From NCBI GenBank assembly GCA_031401035.1, contig JANNRA010000150.1, positions 20,533-84,532 of the forward strand: 64,000 nt of DNA. Reading direction: 5' to 3'. The notes under the pieces are model-generated. The model did not search any database, was not told where the DNA came from, and saw nothing but the letters and a program-made list of their open reading frames with translations. The stretch comes from JANNRA01 sp031401035. GTDB lineage: Bacteria > Desulfobacterota > Binatia > HRBIN30 > CADEER01. Both the position numbers and the translations under genes were made by a program. The stretch's first letter is position 1; each line of letters starts with the position of its first letter. This document shows, one piece after another, positions 33,067 to 41,346 of the stretch.

Positions 33067-33897
33067 TCAATTGCCCAGGAACGTGTCGAGCCCCACGCTC
33101 GTCAGTCCGCGCTCGTCGAGCAGCGCAACGAGCCGTGGCAGCGCGCGCACGGACGCCGGTTCGAAGTCATCGTGTTCGGCGGCATCATGCAGCAGCACGA
33201 TCGCGCCGTCGGCGAGCGTTTGGCTGACGCGATTGACGACCGCGCCGGGGTCTCGACCGCGAATCCCGTCGTAGCCGCGAGACGACCACCCGATCAGCGT
33301 CACGCCCGCATCGCGCGCGCCGCGGACCGTCGTCAGGCTGGTGTGGCCGAGAGGGGGGCGGAAGAATCGGGGGCGCACGCCCGTTGCGGCGTCGACCGCG
33401 TCCCGCGCCTGGGCAATCTGGTCGCGGACAGACCACGGCATCCGGAAGGAGTGCAACCGATCGTGGAACTCCCCGTGCAGCCCGAGCGTATGGCCGCCCG
33501 CGTGGATCTCCCGGACGACGTCCGGATGGCGGCGCGCCTTCTCGCCCAGCACGAAGAACGTCGCCCGGTGGCGCGTCGGCGCGAGGACGTCGAGTACGCG
33601 TCGCGTCGTGACCGGGTGAGGTCCATCGTCGAAGGTGAGGGCTACGCGCGCGCTCCCCGCCGGGAGATGGCAGACGATGCGACCGAACATCTCGAGCCGC
33701 GGGAGGCAGACCCCGGTGACGGCCACCGCGCCCCAGCCGAGCGCGCACAGCGCGACCAGCCCCGGCTCGGCGCGCACCGCGGCCTGCGCCGCAACTCCGC
33801 CGAAGCCCGCGGTAGACGCCGCGAACGCCAAGCGGGCCAGGCTGCTTATCAGTGCTCGCGGCGACCCGCCGCGGACGTCGTCAATGGAGCCTGCCAT
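33067..33897 (-). CDS. Polysaccharide deacetylase (NodB-like) with N-terminal membrane segments
   Basis: 276 residues from ATG 33897; the frame is open to 33948. Two hydrophobic stretches near the N-terminus (about 17-37, 45-63) suggest membrane anchoring. The NodB domain has T-F-D-D-G-P-H-P (about 88-95), H-T-L-G-L-H-G-E-F-H, R-P-P-L-G-H and I-V-L-L-H-D, so catalytic and metal residues are present. Predicted to remove acetyl groups from cell-envelope glycans; the substrate is not determinable. Confidence 0.85.
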   Translation of the reverse strand: MAGSIDDVRGGSPRALISSLARLAFAASTAGFGGVAAQAAVRAEPGLVALCALGWGAVAVTGVCLPRLEMFGRIVCHLPAGSARVALTFDDGPHPVTTRRVLDVLAPTRHRATFFVLGEKARRHPDVVREIHAGGHTLGLHGEFHDRLHSFRMPWSVRDQIAQARDAVDAATGVRPRFFRPPLGHTSLTTVRGARDAGVTLIGWSSRGYDGIRGRDPGAVVNRVSQTLADGAIVLLHDAAEHDDFEPASVRALPRLVALLDERGLTSVGLDTFLGN

Positions 33898-34027
33898 CGA
33901 CTGACAGCATAGCGCGTCGCGGCCGTGCCACAATTCAAGTGGGAGCACTGAGGTAAAATTACCTACATCTCCTTGTCTTGTATCGGCCCCGTACCGAACG
34001 TGCTAGCTGGTGTGTGTTACGCACACT

Positions 34028-34046
34028 CCGATGCGTCGAGCATCGG
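34028..34046 (+). other. Stem-loop in the 5' leader of the TRL-like gene
   Basis: CCGATGC (34028-34034) and GCATCGG (34040-34046) form a 7-bp perfect stem with a 5-nt loop, ending 10 nt before the GGAGG ribosome site. A second, weaker stem (about 34010-34026) lies just before. Could influence translation; no known riboswitch match. Confidence 0.4.
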
Positions 34047-34064
34047 ACCGGACATGGAGGACAG

Positions 34065-34388
34065 ATGGCAGCAAGACTTGTGTGGTTCGGCGCAATGGGG
34101 TTGGTGGCCTGCCTCGGCGGGTGCATGATCGTCGACGCGCCGATTCGGGGCGTGTTCGGGACCGAGGTTATCTGGGGCGACGTGGCCGGCAAGGCGGCCA
34201 CGGCCAACACCGAGAAGCAGGGAAAGGCCTGTGCGAAGTCGATTCTCGGCCTGATCGCCAAGGGCGACGCCAGCGTGCGTGCGGCCAAGGAGAACGGGGG
34301 CATCACCGAGGTCACTACCATCGATCACTCGGCGAGAAACTTCTTCGGCATCGTCGGCGAGTGGTGCACGCTGGTGAGGGGAAACTAG
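34065..34388 (+). CDS. TRL-like family lipoprotein
   Basis: 107 residues from ATG 34065, with GGAGG (34056-34060) four bases upstream; the longer frame from 33978 is not used. Lipobox L-G-G-C (Cys about 20). The mature part carries the TRL-like family signature: G-K-A-A-T-A-N, Q-G-K-A-C-A-K-S-I-L-G-L-I-A-K-G-D-A-S, then A-A-K-E-N-G-G-I. The family is named for association with tRNA loci, but no tRNA is near here. Function unknown. Confidence 0.75.
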   Translation: MAARLVWFGAMGLVACLGGCMIVDAPIRGVFGTEVIWGDVAGKAATANTEKQGKACAKSILGLIAKGDASVRAAKENGGITEVTTIDHSARNFFGIVGEWCTLVRGN

Positions 34389-34443
34389 CCGTCGCGTCCG
34401 ACTCGGCGGCCGGCGGTGGACCCAACCGGCCGCGACAGCCTCT

Positions 34444-35439
34444 GTGAAAATCGTGCGGCTTCGTGACGCGGTGCGCTTCGACAGTGGCCGGTGGCGGCGC
34501 ATGGCTGAGCTCGGCTGCGTGTACGGCCCCGAGTGGTGGCGGCGCGGTTTGCCGCCGGTGATCGCGGCGATCATCTTTTCGATCGCGCCCGAGCAGCGTG
34601 CCGCCGTCCTGCGCAACCAACGACAGCTGCGAGGGTCGCGCGGCTGGCTCCGCGAGGGCTGGCACGCCTACCGCGTGTTCGCCGAGTGCGCGCGCTCGAT
34701 GACCGAGAGCCTCGAGCAATGGGGCCCGCGCCCGCCGCGGCTCACGCTCGAAGTACCGGCGCTGGATATCTTCCGCGCGGCGCTCGCCGAGGGTCGTGGG
34801 CTCGTGATCTCGACCGCCCACTTCGGCGGCTGGGAGGTCGGGGCCCGCTTCCTCTCCGATCTCGGTCGGCCGGCGAACATCGTGACGGCGCACGAGCGGA
34901 ACCCCACCGCACGCGACGTCGTTCACCGCCTTCGCAACCGCCACGGTGTCAACGTGATCTACTCCGACCAGTCGGTGTTTGCCAGCCTGCCGGTCCTGCA
35001 GGCGCTGCGCCGCAATGAAGTCATCGGGATGCAGTTCGATCCCTGGGGGCAGCCGCGGGGCGCACGAGCGATCGAGTTCTGCGGTCGCCCGGCGCCGTTC
35101 CAGGTGGGCCCGTTCGCCATCGCCCGCGTGGCACGCGCGCCGATCATCCCGATGTTCGCCGTCCGGACGGGCATCCGTCGTTACGAGATGCGGACGGCCG
35201 GGCGGTTCGATCCCCGCACCGCGGCGGACAGCGCCGCCGCGTTCACGGCCACGGTGCGCACCTTCGAGCGCCTCGTCCGCGAGCATCCCGAGCAGTGGCT
35301 GATGTTCCAGGACGTCTGGCACGACGCCGCGGCCCGGGCGGTGCCGCCCCGGACGTCACGAACCGAACTCCCCCTAAGCGCGGCTGATCCGGGCGTCCGT
35401 GCCTCCGATGGTCACGCCGTCACGCACCGGTCCGACTGA
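34444..35439 (+). CDS. LpxL/HtrB-like lysophospholipid (lipid A) acyltransferase
   Basis: 331 residues starting at GTG 34444. An N-terminal hydrophobic segment (about 33-53) precedes the catalytic H-F-G-G-W-E motif in S-T-A-H-F-G-G-W-E-V-G (about residue 122) and the later F-C-G-R-P-A-P-F and P-I-I-P-M-F-A-V-R segments of LABLAT acyltransferases. Predicted inner-membrane secondary acyltransferase of lipid A or a related glycolipid. The C-terminal 30 residues are low-complexity. Convergent with the methyltransferase, stops 13 nt apart. Confidence 0.85.
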   Translation: MKIVRLRDAVRFDSGRWRRMAELGCVYGPEWWRRGLPPVIAAIIFSIAPEQRAAVLRNQRQLRGSRGWLREGWHAYRVFAECARSMTESLEQWGPRPPRLTLEVPALDIFRAALAEGRGLVISTAHFGGWEVGARFLSDLGRPANIVTAHERNPTARDVVHRLRNRHGVNVIYSDQSVFASLPVLQALRRNEVIGMQFDPWGQPRGARAIEFCGRPAPFQVGPFAIARVARAPIIPMFAVRTGIRRYEMRTAGRFDPRTAADSAAAFTATVRTFERLVREHPEQWLMFQDVWHDAAARAVPPRTSRTELPLSAADPGVRASDGHAVTHRSD

Positions 35440-35452
35440 GCTCACACCCGGC

Positions 35453-36217
35453 TCAGTGGTGCGCCGCGGCGCCCCGGGCGCGACGCCGGCAGACGAGAAG
35501 AATCTCGTCCACCTTCGCAACATCGGGCAGGCCTGGCACCCAGGCGAGGCGCCGCTGCAGGAGGAGCCCGAGCGGCAACAAGAACCTGTTGTACCATCGC
35601 ATAGCCTTGACGCGCCGCTCCGTCAGCCCCCATACGGCGAAATCGGTGAGTCGCTGGCTGCGCGGCTGCATGCCGAAGACCGCGCTCTGCTCGAGCACGA
35701 AGGCGTGCGCATCCAAAATGGTCAGGATGTCGTCCGGGTCGTAACGTCGCACGTGCCCCACGAGATCGTCGAAAGCGCTCCACCGCGCGGGATGCAGCGG
35801 GACCGACACGATCACCCTGGCATCGTCCCGAGCGATCCGGGCGAGCTCGTGGAAAACGTGCCGGTCGTCCGCGACGTGTTCGACGATGTCGAAGGCGCAG
35901 ATCAGGTCGAAGGTGCGGTCGTCGAACGGCAGGGCCGCGATGTCACCGACCGCCGCAAGGCCCCCTTGGGCGTTGAGGCGGGACAGCGCGGGTCGGCTGA
36001 TGTCCACGAAGCGGGTCCCCGCGATCGGGAGCCGCGGATGCAGGCCCGGGCCGATCTCGAGGCGCGCCGACGTCCCAGCCGCGAACGCCGAGAGCAGCGG
36101 CCACGTGTTGAACCGCTGCGGCGCGATCACCTCACTCGTCGACCAGAGCGCGTCGTAGAAGCGTCGGTTGGCGGCAACCGTCTGTGACGTTGCGTGCCGC
36201 GCACCTGCTGACTGCAT
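35453..36217 (-). CDS. Class I SAM-dependent methyltransferase
   Basis: 254 residues. Motif I reads L-E-I-G-P-G-L-H-P (about 52-61), motif II/III region V-G-D-I-A-A-L-P-F-D-D-R-T-F-D-L-I-C-A-F-D-I-V-E-H-V, typical of the ubiE/methyltransf-11 class. The C-terminus has a hydrophobic patch (R-F-L-L-P-L-G-L-L-L-Q) that may contact membranes. Substrate unknown; a lipid or glycan substrate would fit its neighbours (acyltransferase, deacetylase) but this is inference. Confidence 0.85.
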   Translation of the reverse strand: MQSAGARHATSQTVAANRRFYDALWSTSEVIAPQRFNTWPLLSAFAAGTSARLEIGPGLHPRLPIAGTRFVDISRPALSRLNAQGGLAAVGDIAALPFDDRTFDLICAFDIVEHVADDRHVFHELARIARDDARVIVSVPLHPARWSAFDDLVGHVRRYDPDDILTILDAHAFVLEQSAVFGMQPRSQRLTDFAVWGLTERRVKAMRWYNRFLLPLGLLLQRRLAWVPGLPDVAKVDEILLVCRRRARGAAAHH

Positions 36218-36280
36218 GGGTCAGCAAAGCCAGGCTGGCGTTCCCAGTCAATCCCGCCCCAGCGCCACCTCGGGCGCGCC

Positions 36281-36454
36281 TCACCCGCACGCGAAGACGC
36301 CTTTGAACCAATCAATGACGTCTTCCACCGTCTGCTTGACGCTCCCGGTCGCCTGATCGACACGTCCCTTCCGCTTCAGCTTCGCGTTGCCGGTCAGGGC
36401 ACCCGCAGCCTCCTTCACGCGTCCCTTCAGTTTGTCCGACTTGCCACTGGCCAT
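36281..36454 (-). CDS. CsbD-like (UPF0337) stress protein
   Basis: 57 residues with the CsbD core: K-L-K-G-R-V-K-E-A-A-G-A-L-T-G-N then K-G-R-V-D-Q-A-T-G-S-V-K-Q, followed by a short D-V-I-D-W-F-K-G tail. ATG 36454 has GAGGAGA upstream. Family members are small, abundant general-stress proteins of unknown mechanism. First (3'-most) member of a run of small minus-strand genes that continues to 37.8 kb. Confidence 0.9.
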   Translation of the reverse strand: MASGKSDKLKGRVKEAAGALTGNAKLKRKGRVDQATGSVKQTVEDVIDWFKGVFACG

Positions 36455-36582
36455 GGTCGATTCTCCTCTCCTCGAGTTGAGTGCAGCAACGGCCGTGCCC
36501 CAGGCCCCGCCTGCTCCGCTCGACCCCTTTCGAGCGGCGAACAACCAGGAATGGGAACGCTGCCCGCTTCGATTGGGAACGT

Positions 36583-36945
36583 TCAGTCGACTGGCGTTCC
36601 GTGCCGGCGGCTGACGTACGCGGCGACGACCACGGCGACGACCATGGCGAGCACCGCGACGAGCAGGGCGTACAGATAGGCCACGATGCCGAGGACGAAC
36701 CCCTCGACGAGCCACGTGACGGCGACCACCACGCCGAGCAGCACCACCGCACCGGCGGCCCACGACTGATCGCGCCACACGCCAACGGCGGCCGCGAGTG
36801 CACAGAGCGCTTGCAGGACGAAGCCGATCAGCAACACCGGCACGGGCTGACCGAGCAGCATCGCTGGAATGTAGGCCGCGATGTACAGACCGAATCCCGC
36901 CAGCGCGACGGCGATCAGGAGCAGCACGGTCGAACGGTCATTCAT
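36583..36945 (-). CDS. Four-helix small membrane protein, unknown
   Basis: 120 residues from ATG 36945 (GGAGAA upstream). Four hydrophobic helices (about 8-27, 33-52, 60-80, 84-110) make up almost the whole protein; short basic ends. No named domain recognised. Lies 35 nt after the coiled-coil gene upstream, likely in the same transcript. The upstream extension to 37080 overlaps that gene in another frame and is not credible. Confidence 0.72.
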   Translation of the reverse strand: MNDRSTVLLLIAVALAGFGLYIAAYIPAMLLGQPVPVLLIGFVLQALCALAAAVGVWRDQSWAAGAVVLLGVVVAVTWLVEGFVLGIVAYLYALLVAVLAMVVAVVVAAYVSRRHGTPVD

Positions 36946-36980
36946 GCGCGCCACCCGTTCTCCCTCGGTTGCGACCCGCG

Positions 36981-37409
36981 TCAGCCGCTCAGTGCGCCGC
37001 GGAATCGCTTGACGGCCGTGGCGGCGGTCGCTCGGGCATCGGCAAGGACGGAGTCCACTGTGCGCTTGATGTCCGCCCACGACCCGCCGGCCGCCGCGGA
37101 GACGCGCTTGAGGGTGCCCGCGGCCTCGCGCTGTTTCGACTTGAGGGCGCTGAGGTGCGTGCGTGCGTCCTTGCGCAGGGTACGAATCCGCGTCCGCGCA
37201 TCGGCCTCAAGCTTGCCCTCGGCCTTGCGCAGGCCCCGCTGGATCTCAACGATCGATCTGTCCAGGTGCCTGACGCCCTGCTGAATCTCGGCGTACATGA
37301 CCCGCGCCTCGCGCGACATCGCCTTCTTCGCCCGCCGCGGCGCGCTCATCGGTTTGGAACGCTTTCGGGCCGTCGTGACGGACTTGGCCGGCTTCCGTGG
37401 TGCCTTCAT
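36981..37409 (-). CDS. Coiled-coil, histone/phasin-like basic protein
   Basis: 142 residues from ATG 37409 (GGAGAG upstream). The first 35 residues are Lys/Arg/Pro/Ala-rich, like a histone-H1 tail. Residues 37-140 form a long amphipathic helix or coiled coil (R-H-L-D-R-S-I-V-E-I-Q-R-G-L, L-S-A-L-K-S-K-Q-R-E-A-A-G-T-L). Could be a phasin-, apolipoprotein- or DNA-associated structural protein; not resolvable by sequence alone. In a run of small stress-type genes. Confidence 0.7.
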   Translation of the reverse strand: MKAPRKPAKSVTTARKRSKPMSAPRRAKKAMSREARVMYAEIQQGVRHLDRSIVEIQRGLRKAEGKLEADARTRIRTLRKDARTHLSALKSKQREAAGTLKRVSAAAGGSWADIKRTVDSVLADARATAATAVKRFRGALSG

Positions 37410-37612
37410 GGTTCTCTCCTTCCGCTGCCGCTCGATCGCGGCCGTTGTGTGCCTGTTCTCCCAGCCTCGCCGTGGTGACGGCTTGGTCGCGCTCGATTCA
37501 CTTCATCGCGCGCTAAGAACCACGCGTCGCCCACGGTGGCGGCCAGCCGGCTGGGCGACCGCCGCGAACCCATCCGCGTTCGACGATTCACCCGCGGAAG
37601 CTCGCCCTTATC

Positions 37613-37765
37613 TCAACCCAGGGGCCTGCGACCCTGAACCAGGCGAACCAGAATCACCACGACCGCGATGACGAGCAGGATGTGGACGAACCCGCCCATT
37701 GTGTACGAGGACACCAAGCCAAGCAGCCACAAGATGATCAGGATGACCGCGATGGTTTCGAGCAT
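37613..37765 (-). CDS. lmo0937-like 50-residue membrane protein
   Basis: ATG at 37765 opens a 50-codon frame ending TGA at 37615-37613. Two transmembrane helices (about 3-20, 25-44) around a G-G-F-V-H-I turn, ending in a basic R-L-V-Q-G-R-R tail: the layout of the lmo0937-type small membrane proteins. A strong ribosome site GGAGGAGG lies six bases upstream. Function unknown; these often travel with CsbD-type stress genes, as here. The gap 37410-37612 downstream holds nothing I can support. Confidence 0.8.
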   Translation of the reverse strand: MLETIAVILIILWLLGLVSSYTMGGFVHILLVIAVVVILVRLVQGRRPLG

Positions 37766-37958
37766 TCGATACCTCCTCCACCGGTGAGGTGGTGTGGTTG
37801 GGAGTTACATCTTCTCTGTTCTCTCGATGTAGCAAGTACTCCGCCAGAGGACACTTTCCCTGGTTACGCGTCTCACCTGACGTCGATTCTCACGAATGTA
37901 AATTGTACCCGGGCGAGCTGCTGGAAATGCTGGCGTCATTGGTCCCGCGGCGCCCCCC

Positions 37959-37977
37959 CCTGCCCACCTGGCGGCCG
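37959..37977. repeat. 19-nt shared motif, copy 1
   Basis: CCTGCCCACCTGGCGGCCG also occurs at 41324-41342 and 46239-46257, the latter two within IS91-like transposase remnants. Here it stands 52 nt before the chimeric pseudogene. The rest of 37766-38028 (263 nt) has no gene I can support. Confidence 0.6.
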
Positions 37978-38028
37978 CAGCCGGCCGTAAGGCAGCGTTA
38001 AGGTCGGCCTCCTACGTTTCATCCAACG

Positions 38029-38508
38029 ATGAAACCAGGAGGCCACATGCGATCCCCATTCCTCATGCTGTTCGGCGCCGCCCTCGCGCTTGCCGCGCCG
38101 GCGCGGGCTGAGTCCCCGGCCGATTTCCTCAGCGCCTTCGAGCGCGAGGCACGCGCCGCTGATGCCGCCTTCGCCGGCTTCTCCGCCGATCCTGCTGCGC
38201 AATCTGATCGACAACGCGCTGCGGCACGGGCGCGACACGTGTGCGTCGCGGTGGCGCGCGACGCCGGTGCGGGGACCGTGGTCGTCGTCGACGACGGTCC
38301 CGGGATCCCGGCCGAGGAGCGCGAGCGCATGCTGGAGCGCTTTCACCGCCTCGCGGCCGCGGGCGAGGGCGGCAGCGGCCTCGGCCTCGGCCTGTCGATC
38401 GTCCAACGCATTGTCGAGCTGCACGGCGCCTCCCTGGTCCTGGCGGGCGGCGACGACGGGCACGGCCTGCGCGTCACCCTCCGCTTCCCATGCGGCCCTC
38501 GCGCGTGA
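38029..38508 (+). pseudogene. Chimeric remnant: DUF1924 cytochrome 5' end joined to histidine-kinase 3' end
   Basis: The open frame starts with a signal peptide (A-L-A-L-A-A-P-A-R-A) and E-S-P-A-D-F-L-S-A-F-E-R-E-A-R-A, typical of DUF1924 (SHP-type) cytochromes, which would continue into heme motifs. Instead, at about 38188 it turns into kinase ATPase sequence: L-L-R-N-L-I-D-N-A-L-R-H-G appears in the second frame (38190-38230), then after a frameshift near 38237 the original frame carries V-V-V-V-D-D-G-P-G-I-P and G-S-G-L-G-L-G-L-S-I-V, the N, G1 and G2 boxes. Neither half is functional. A deletion between two once-neighbouring genes explains it. Confidence 0.72.
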
Positions 38509-38566
38509 CCAGGGTGGCGGGTGACGAAGCGCGGCGCGCCCACAGGGCGGTGAGGCACAACGCGGC

Positions 38567-41035
38567 ATGAAGGGCACACTCGATCGAGCCAGGATCGCCG
38601 GTTGGTCGCCGGACGGCCTGACCGACGACGCGGCGGCGGCGCGGCGCGCCCGCTTCGGGCCGAACGACATCGTCGACGCCGTCGAGAACCCGTGGTGGGC
38701 GCTGCTGCGCGACACGGCGCGCGATCCGATGATCTGGCTCCTCGCCGGCACGGGCGCGGTCTATGCGTTCCTCGGCGAGGCGGTCGAGGCGCTGACGATG
38801 GTCGTGTCGATCGTGCCGCTCGTCGGCATGGACCTGTACCTGCACCGCCGCACGCAGGCGTCGACCGCCGGGCTCGCCAGCCGTCTGGCGACGACGGCGC
38901 GCGTGCTACGCGGCGGCGTCGCGCGCGAGATCGCGGCCCGCGACCTCGTGCCGGGCGATCTGACCATCGTCGCGACCGGGCAACCGTTCCCCGCCGACGG
39001 GATCGTCGTGGGCGGCGAGGAGATCCAGGCCGATGAATCGGCGCTCACCGGCGAAGCGTTCCCGGTGCGAAAGCGATCCGCTGCCGCGGCGACCCTGCAG
39101 GGCGAGGCCGCGGTGGATGCCGAACACTGGGGCTTCGCGGGCACGCGGCTGCTCACCGGCGAGGCGCGGCTCCTGGTGGCCCTGACCGGCGGCGAGACGC
39201 TGTACGGGGAGATCGTCCGCTCCGCCACGCGCGGGCCCGCCGTGCGGACGCCCCTGCAGTCGGCCATCGCCAGCCTCGTCGCCGCGCTCGTCGTCGGGGC
39301 TGCGGTGGTCTGCATCGTGCTCGCCGCGGTGCGCCTCTGGCAGGGGCACGGCTGGGTCGACGCCCTGCTGAGCGCGGTGACCCTCGCCGTGGCGGCGATT
39401 CCGGAGGAGTTTCCGGTCGTCTTCACGTTCTTCCTCGGCGTCGGCGTCCACCGCCTGGCGAAGCAGAGGGCCCTGGTCCGCCGCGCCGTCTCGGTCGAGA
39501 ACATCGGCCGCATCACCTGCATCTGCTCCGACAAGACCGGCACCATCACGGAGGGCAGCCTGCGCGTCGGCCACGTCGAGCCCGCCCCCGGGGCGGACGA
39601 AGCCTCCCTGCTCGCCGCCGGGGCGCTCGCCTCGCGCGCGGCAACCGGCGATCCGCTCGATCTCGCGATCCTCGCCGCGGCGACCGCGGCCGGGGCCGGC
39701 GGGGCGGCGGTCGAGTCGCTCGCGACCTTCCCCTTCACCGAGGATCGGCGCCGCGAGACCAGCGTCGTGCGCACGGCGGACGGGGCGATCCGCACGGCGA
39801 CCAAGGGCTCGCCCGAGGTCGTCCTGGCGCTCTGCGAACTCACCGCCGCCGCCCGCGCCGCGTGGGTGGCGAAGGTCGACGCCTGGGCCGCGGACGGCCA
39901 CAAGGTGATCGCCGTCGCCTCGCGCCCGCTGGGCGCGTTCGACGGCGGCGAGCCGGATCGCGGCTACCACTTCGACGGGCTGTTCGCCTGCGAGGACCCG
40001 GTGCGGGACGGCGTCGTCGAGGCGATCGCCACCTGCCGACGGGCGGGCATCCACGCCATCATGGTGACCGGCGATCACCCCGCCACGGCCGCCGCGGTCG
40101 CGCGCGCGATCGGGCTCGGCGGTGGCGCGCCGGCGGTCGTCTCGGGCGAGGAGATGGAGGCCCTGGCGGCGCGTGATCCCGCCGCGCTGCGGCGCGTCGA
40201 CGTCGTGGCGCGCGCCGTGCCGATGCAGAAGCTGACGCTCGTGCGCGCCCTCCAGCAGGCCGGCGAGATCGTGGCCGTGACCGGCGACGGCGTGAACGAC
40301 GTTCCCGCGCTCGGCATCGCCGACGTCGGCATCGCCATGGGCGGGCGCGGGACCCGCAGCGCGCGCGAGATCGCGTCCGTCGTACTGCTCGACGACAATT
40401 TCCGCACGATCGTCGCGGCCATCGCCGAGGGCCGCGGGCTCTTCGACAACCTGCGGCTGGCCTTCGAGTACCTGCTGGTGATCCATCTGCCGCTCGTGCT
40501 GAGCGCGGCGGCGTTGCCGCTCGCCGGGTTCCCCCTGCTCTACCTGCCGATCCACATCGTCTGGTTGGAGCTGTTGATCCACCCGACCGCCATGCTGGTC
40601 TTTCAGGAGCTGCCCCGCACCGGGCCGCTCGCGCCACCGCGGCGCGGACCGGCGCGCTTCTTCTCGCGGCGCGAGGGCGCCGCCATCCTCGCGACGGGAC
40701 TCCTGGTCAGCGTCGCGGTCATCGGCGGCTACCTGTGGAGCCTCGGTCCGACGCAGGACGTCGCGCACGCGCGCGCCACGGCGCTGCTGGTGCTCACGGG
40801 AGCGAGCGCCGCGGTCACCTGGGTCCTCTCCGGGGCCCGCTCGCGCGCGGCGAAGGTGATGATCGCCGTGACGCTGCTCTCCGCGCTCGCCGTCATCCAG
40901 GTGCCGGCGCTGGCGGGCCTCTTCGGGGTCGCCCCGCTGCATCTCGGCGACTGGGCGCTCGCCCTCGGCGCCGCCGCGCTCGCCTCGCTGCCGCTCCTGG
41001 CGGTGCGGCGCCCCGGCGAGAGGGGCTCGGAATAG
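38567..41035 (+). CDS. P-type cation-transporting ATPase (P2-like)
   Basis: 822 residues. Actuator domain with A-L-T-G-E-A-F-P-V (usual T-G-E-S, here T-G-E-A; the key Glu is kept), the phosphorylation site S-D-K-T-G-T (Asp about 322), the nucleotide-binding K-G-S-P-E-V and the hinge V-T-G-D-G-V-N-D-V-P-A-L. M4 has A-I-P-E-E-F-P-V, as in Ca2+/H+/cation P2 ATPases. About ten hydrophobic helices. Shorter than SERCA-type pumps. Ion unknown; an uncharacterised P2-like cation pump. Immediately downstream of the chimeric pseudogene, upstream of an IS91-like remnant. Confidence 0.9.
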   Translation: MKGTLDRARIAGWSPDGLTDDAAAARRARFGPNDIVDAVENPWWALLRDTARDPMIWLLAGTGAVYAFLGEAVEALTMVVSIVPLVGMDLYLHRRTQASTAGLASRLATTARVLRGGVAREIAARDLVPGDLTIVATGQPFPADGIVVGGEEIQADESALTGEAFPVRKRSAAAATLQGEAAVDAEHWGFAGTRLLTGEARLLVALTGGETLYGEIVRSATRGPAVRTPLQSAIASLVAALVVGAAVVCIVLAAVRLWQGHGWVDALLSAVTLAVAAIPEEFPVVFTFFLGVGVHRLAKQRALVRRAVSVENIGRITCICSDKTGTITEGSLRVGHVEPAPGADEASLLAAGALASRAATGDPLDLAILAAATAAGAGGAAVESLATFPFTEDRRRETSVVRTADGAIRTATKGSPEVVLALCELTAAARAAWVAKVDAWAADGHKVIAVASRPLGAFDGGEPDRGYHFDGLFACEDPVRDGVVEAIATCRRAGIHAIMVTGDHPATAAAVARAIGLGGGAPAVVSGEEMEALAARDPAALRRVDVVARAVPMQKLTLVRALQQAGEIVAVTGDGVNDVPALGIADVGIAMGGRGTRSAREIASVVLLDDNFRTIVAAIAEGRGLFDNLRLAFEYLLVIHLPLVLSAAALPLAGFPLLYLPIHIVWLELLIHPTAMLVFQELPRTGPLAPPRRGPARFFSRREGAAILATGLLVSVAVIGGYLWSLGPTQDVAHARATALLVLTGASAAVTWVLSGARSRAAKVMIAVTLLSALAVIQVPALAGLFGVAPLHLGDWALALGAAALASLPLLAVRRPGERGSE

Positions 41036-41080
41036 CCCGCCTCCGACCGTGCGCGGGCCGCTCTCACCGTCGTGCGGGTA

Positions 41081-41346
41081 GCCCATCCAAGCTGCGGATG
41101 CGTCAAACTCGGGATGTATCGGACGTCGCGGATGAGGGGGCAATGGCTCGCGACGGGGCGACCGCAGGGGGCGCGCGCCGAGCTGACCGGCTCGGATTCA
41201 TCCGCCGGCTCCGCGCCGGCTCCGCGCCCGCCGGAGCGCCCGAACCCCCAGCCGGCTGCGTCCGCCCCCGCCACGTCGCCTGGGCCGAGTTCCTGCGCCG
41301 GACCTTTGCCCTCGACGTGCTCGCCTGCCCACCTGGCGGCCGGACG
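41081..41346 (+). mobile_element. IS91-like transposase 3' remnant, copy A (internally deleted)
   Basis: About 85 % identical by eye over its first 130 bp to copy B (45859-46262). Frames encode R-L-G-F-I-R-R then the diagnostic tail W-A-E-F-L-R-R-T-F-A-L-D-V-L-A-C-P, the conserved C-terminus of IS91/Y2-type transposases, but the zinc-like C-x-x-C-G-G-R-L-R-L region is missing. Compared with copy B about 120 bp have been lost between two GCCTGCCC direct repeats. Not a functional transposase. Confidence 0.7.
41324..41342. repeat. 19-nt shared motif, copy 2
   Basis: Second instance of CCTGCCCACCTGGCGGCCG, at the right end of remnant A. Identity with copy 3 extends to 24 nt (41323-41346). Immediately followed by the truncated methyltransferase. 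Confidence 0.6.

Noticed and set aside
33949..34064. tRNA gene expected beside the TRL-like lipoprotein
   Set aside because: I could not fold a cloverleaf or find T-loop consensus there; only two simple hairpins are present.
39016..39072. T-G-E-A in place of T-G-E-S in the P-type ATPase as evidence of inactivity
   Set aside because: The essential Glu is retained and all other catalytic motifs are intact; the Ser to Ala change alone is not disabling evidence.
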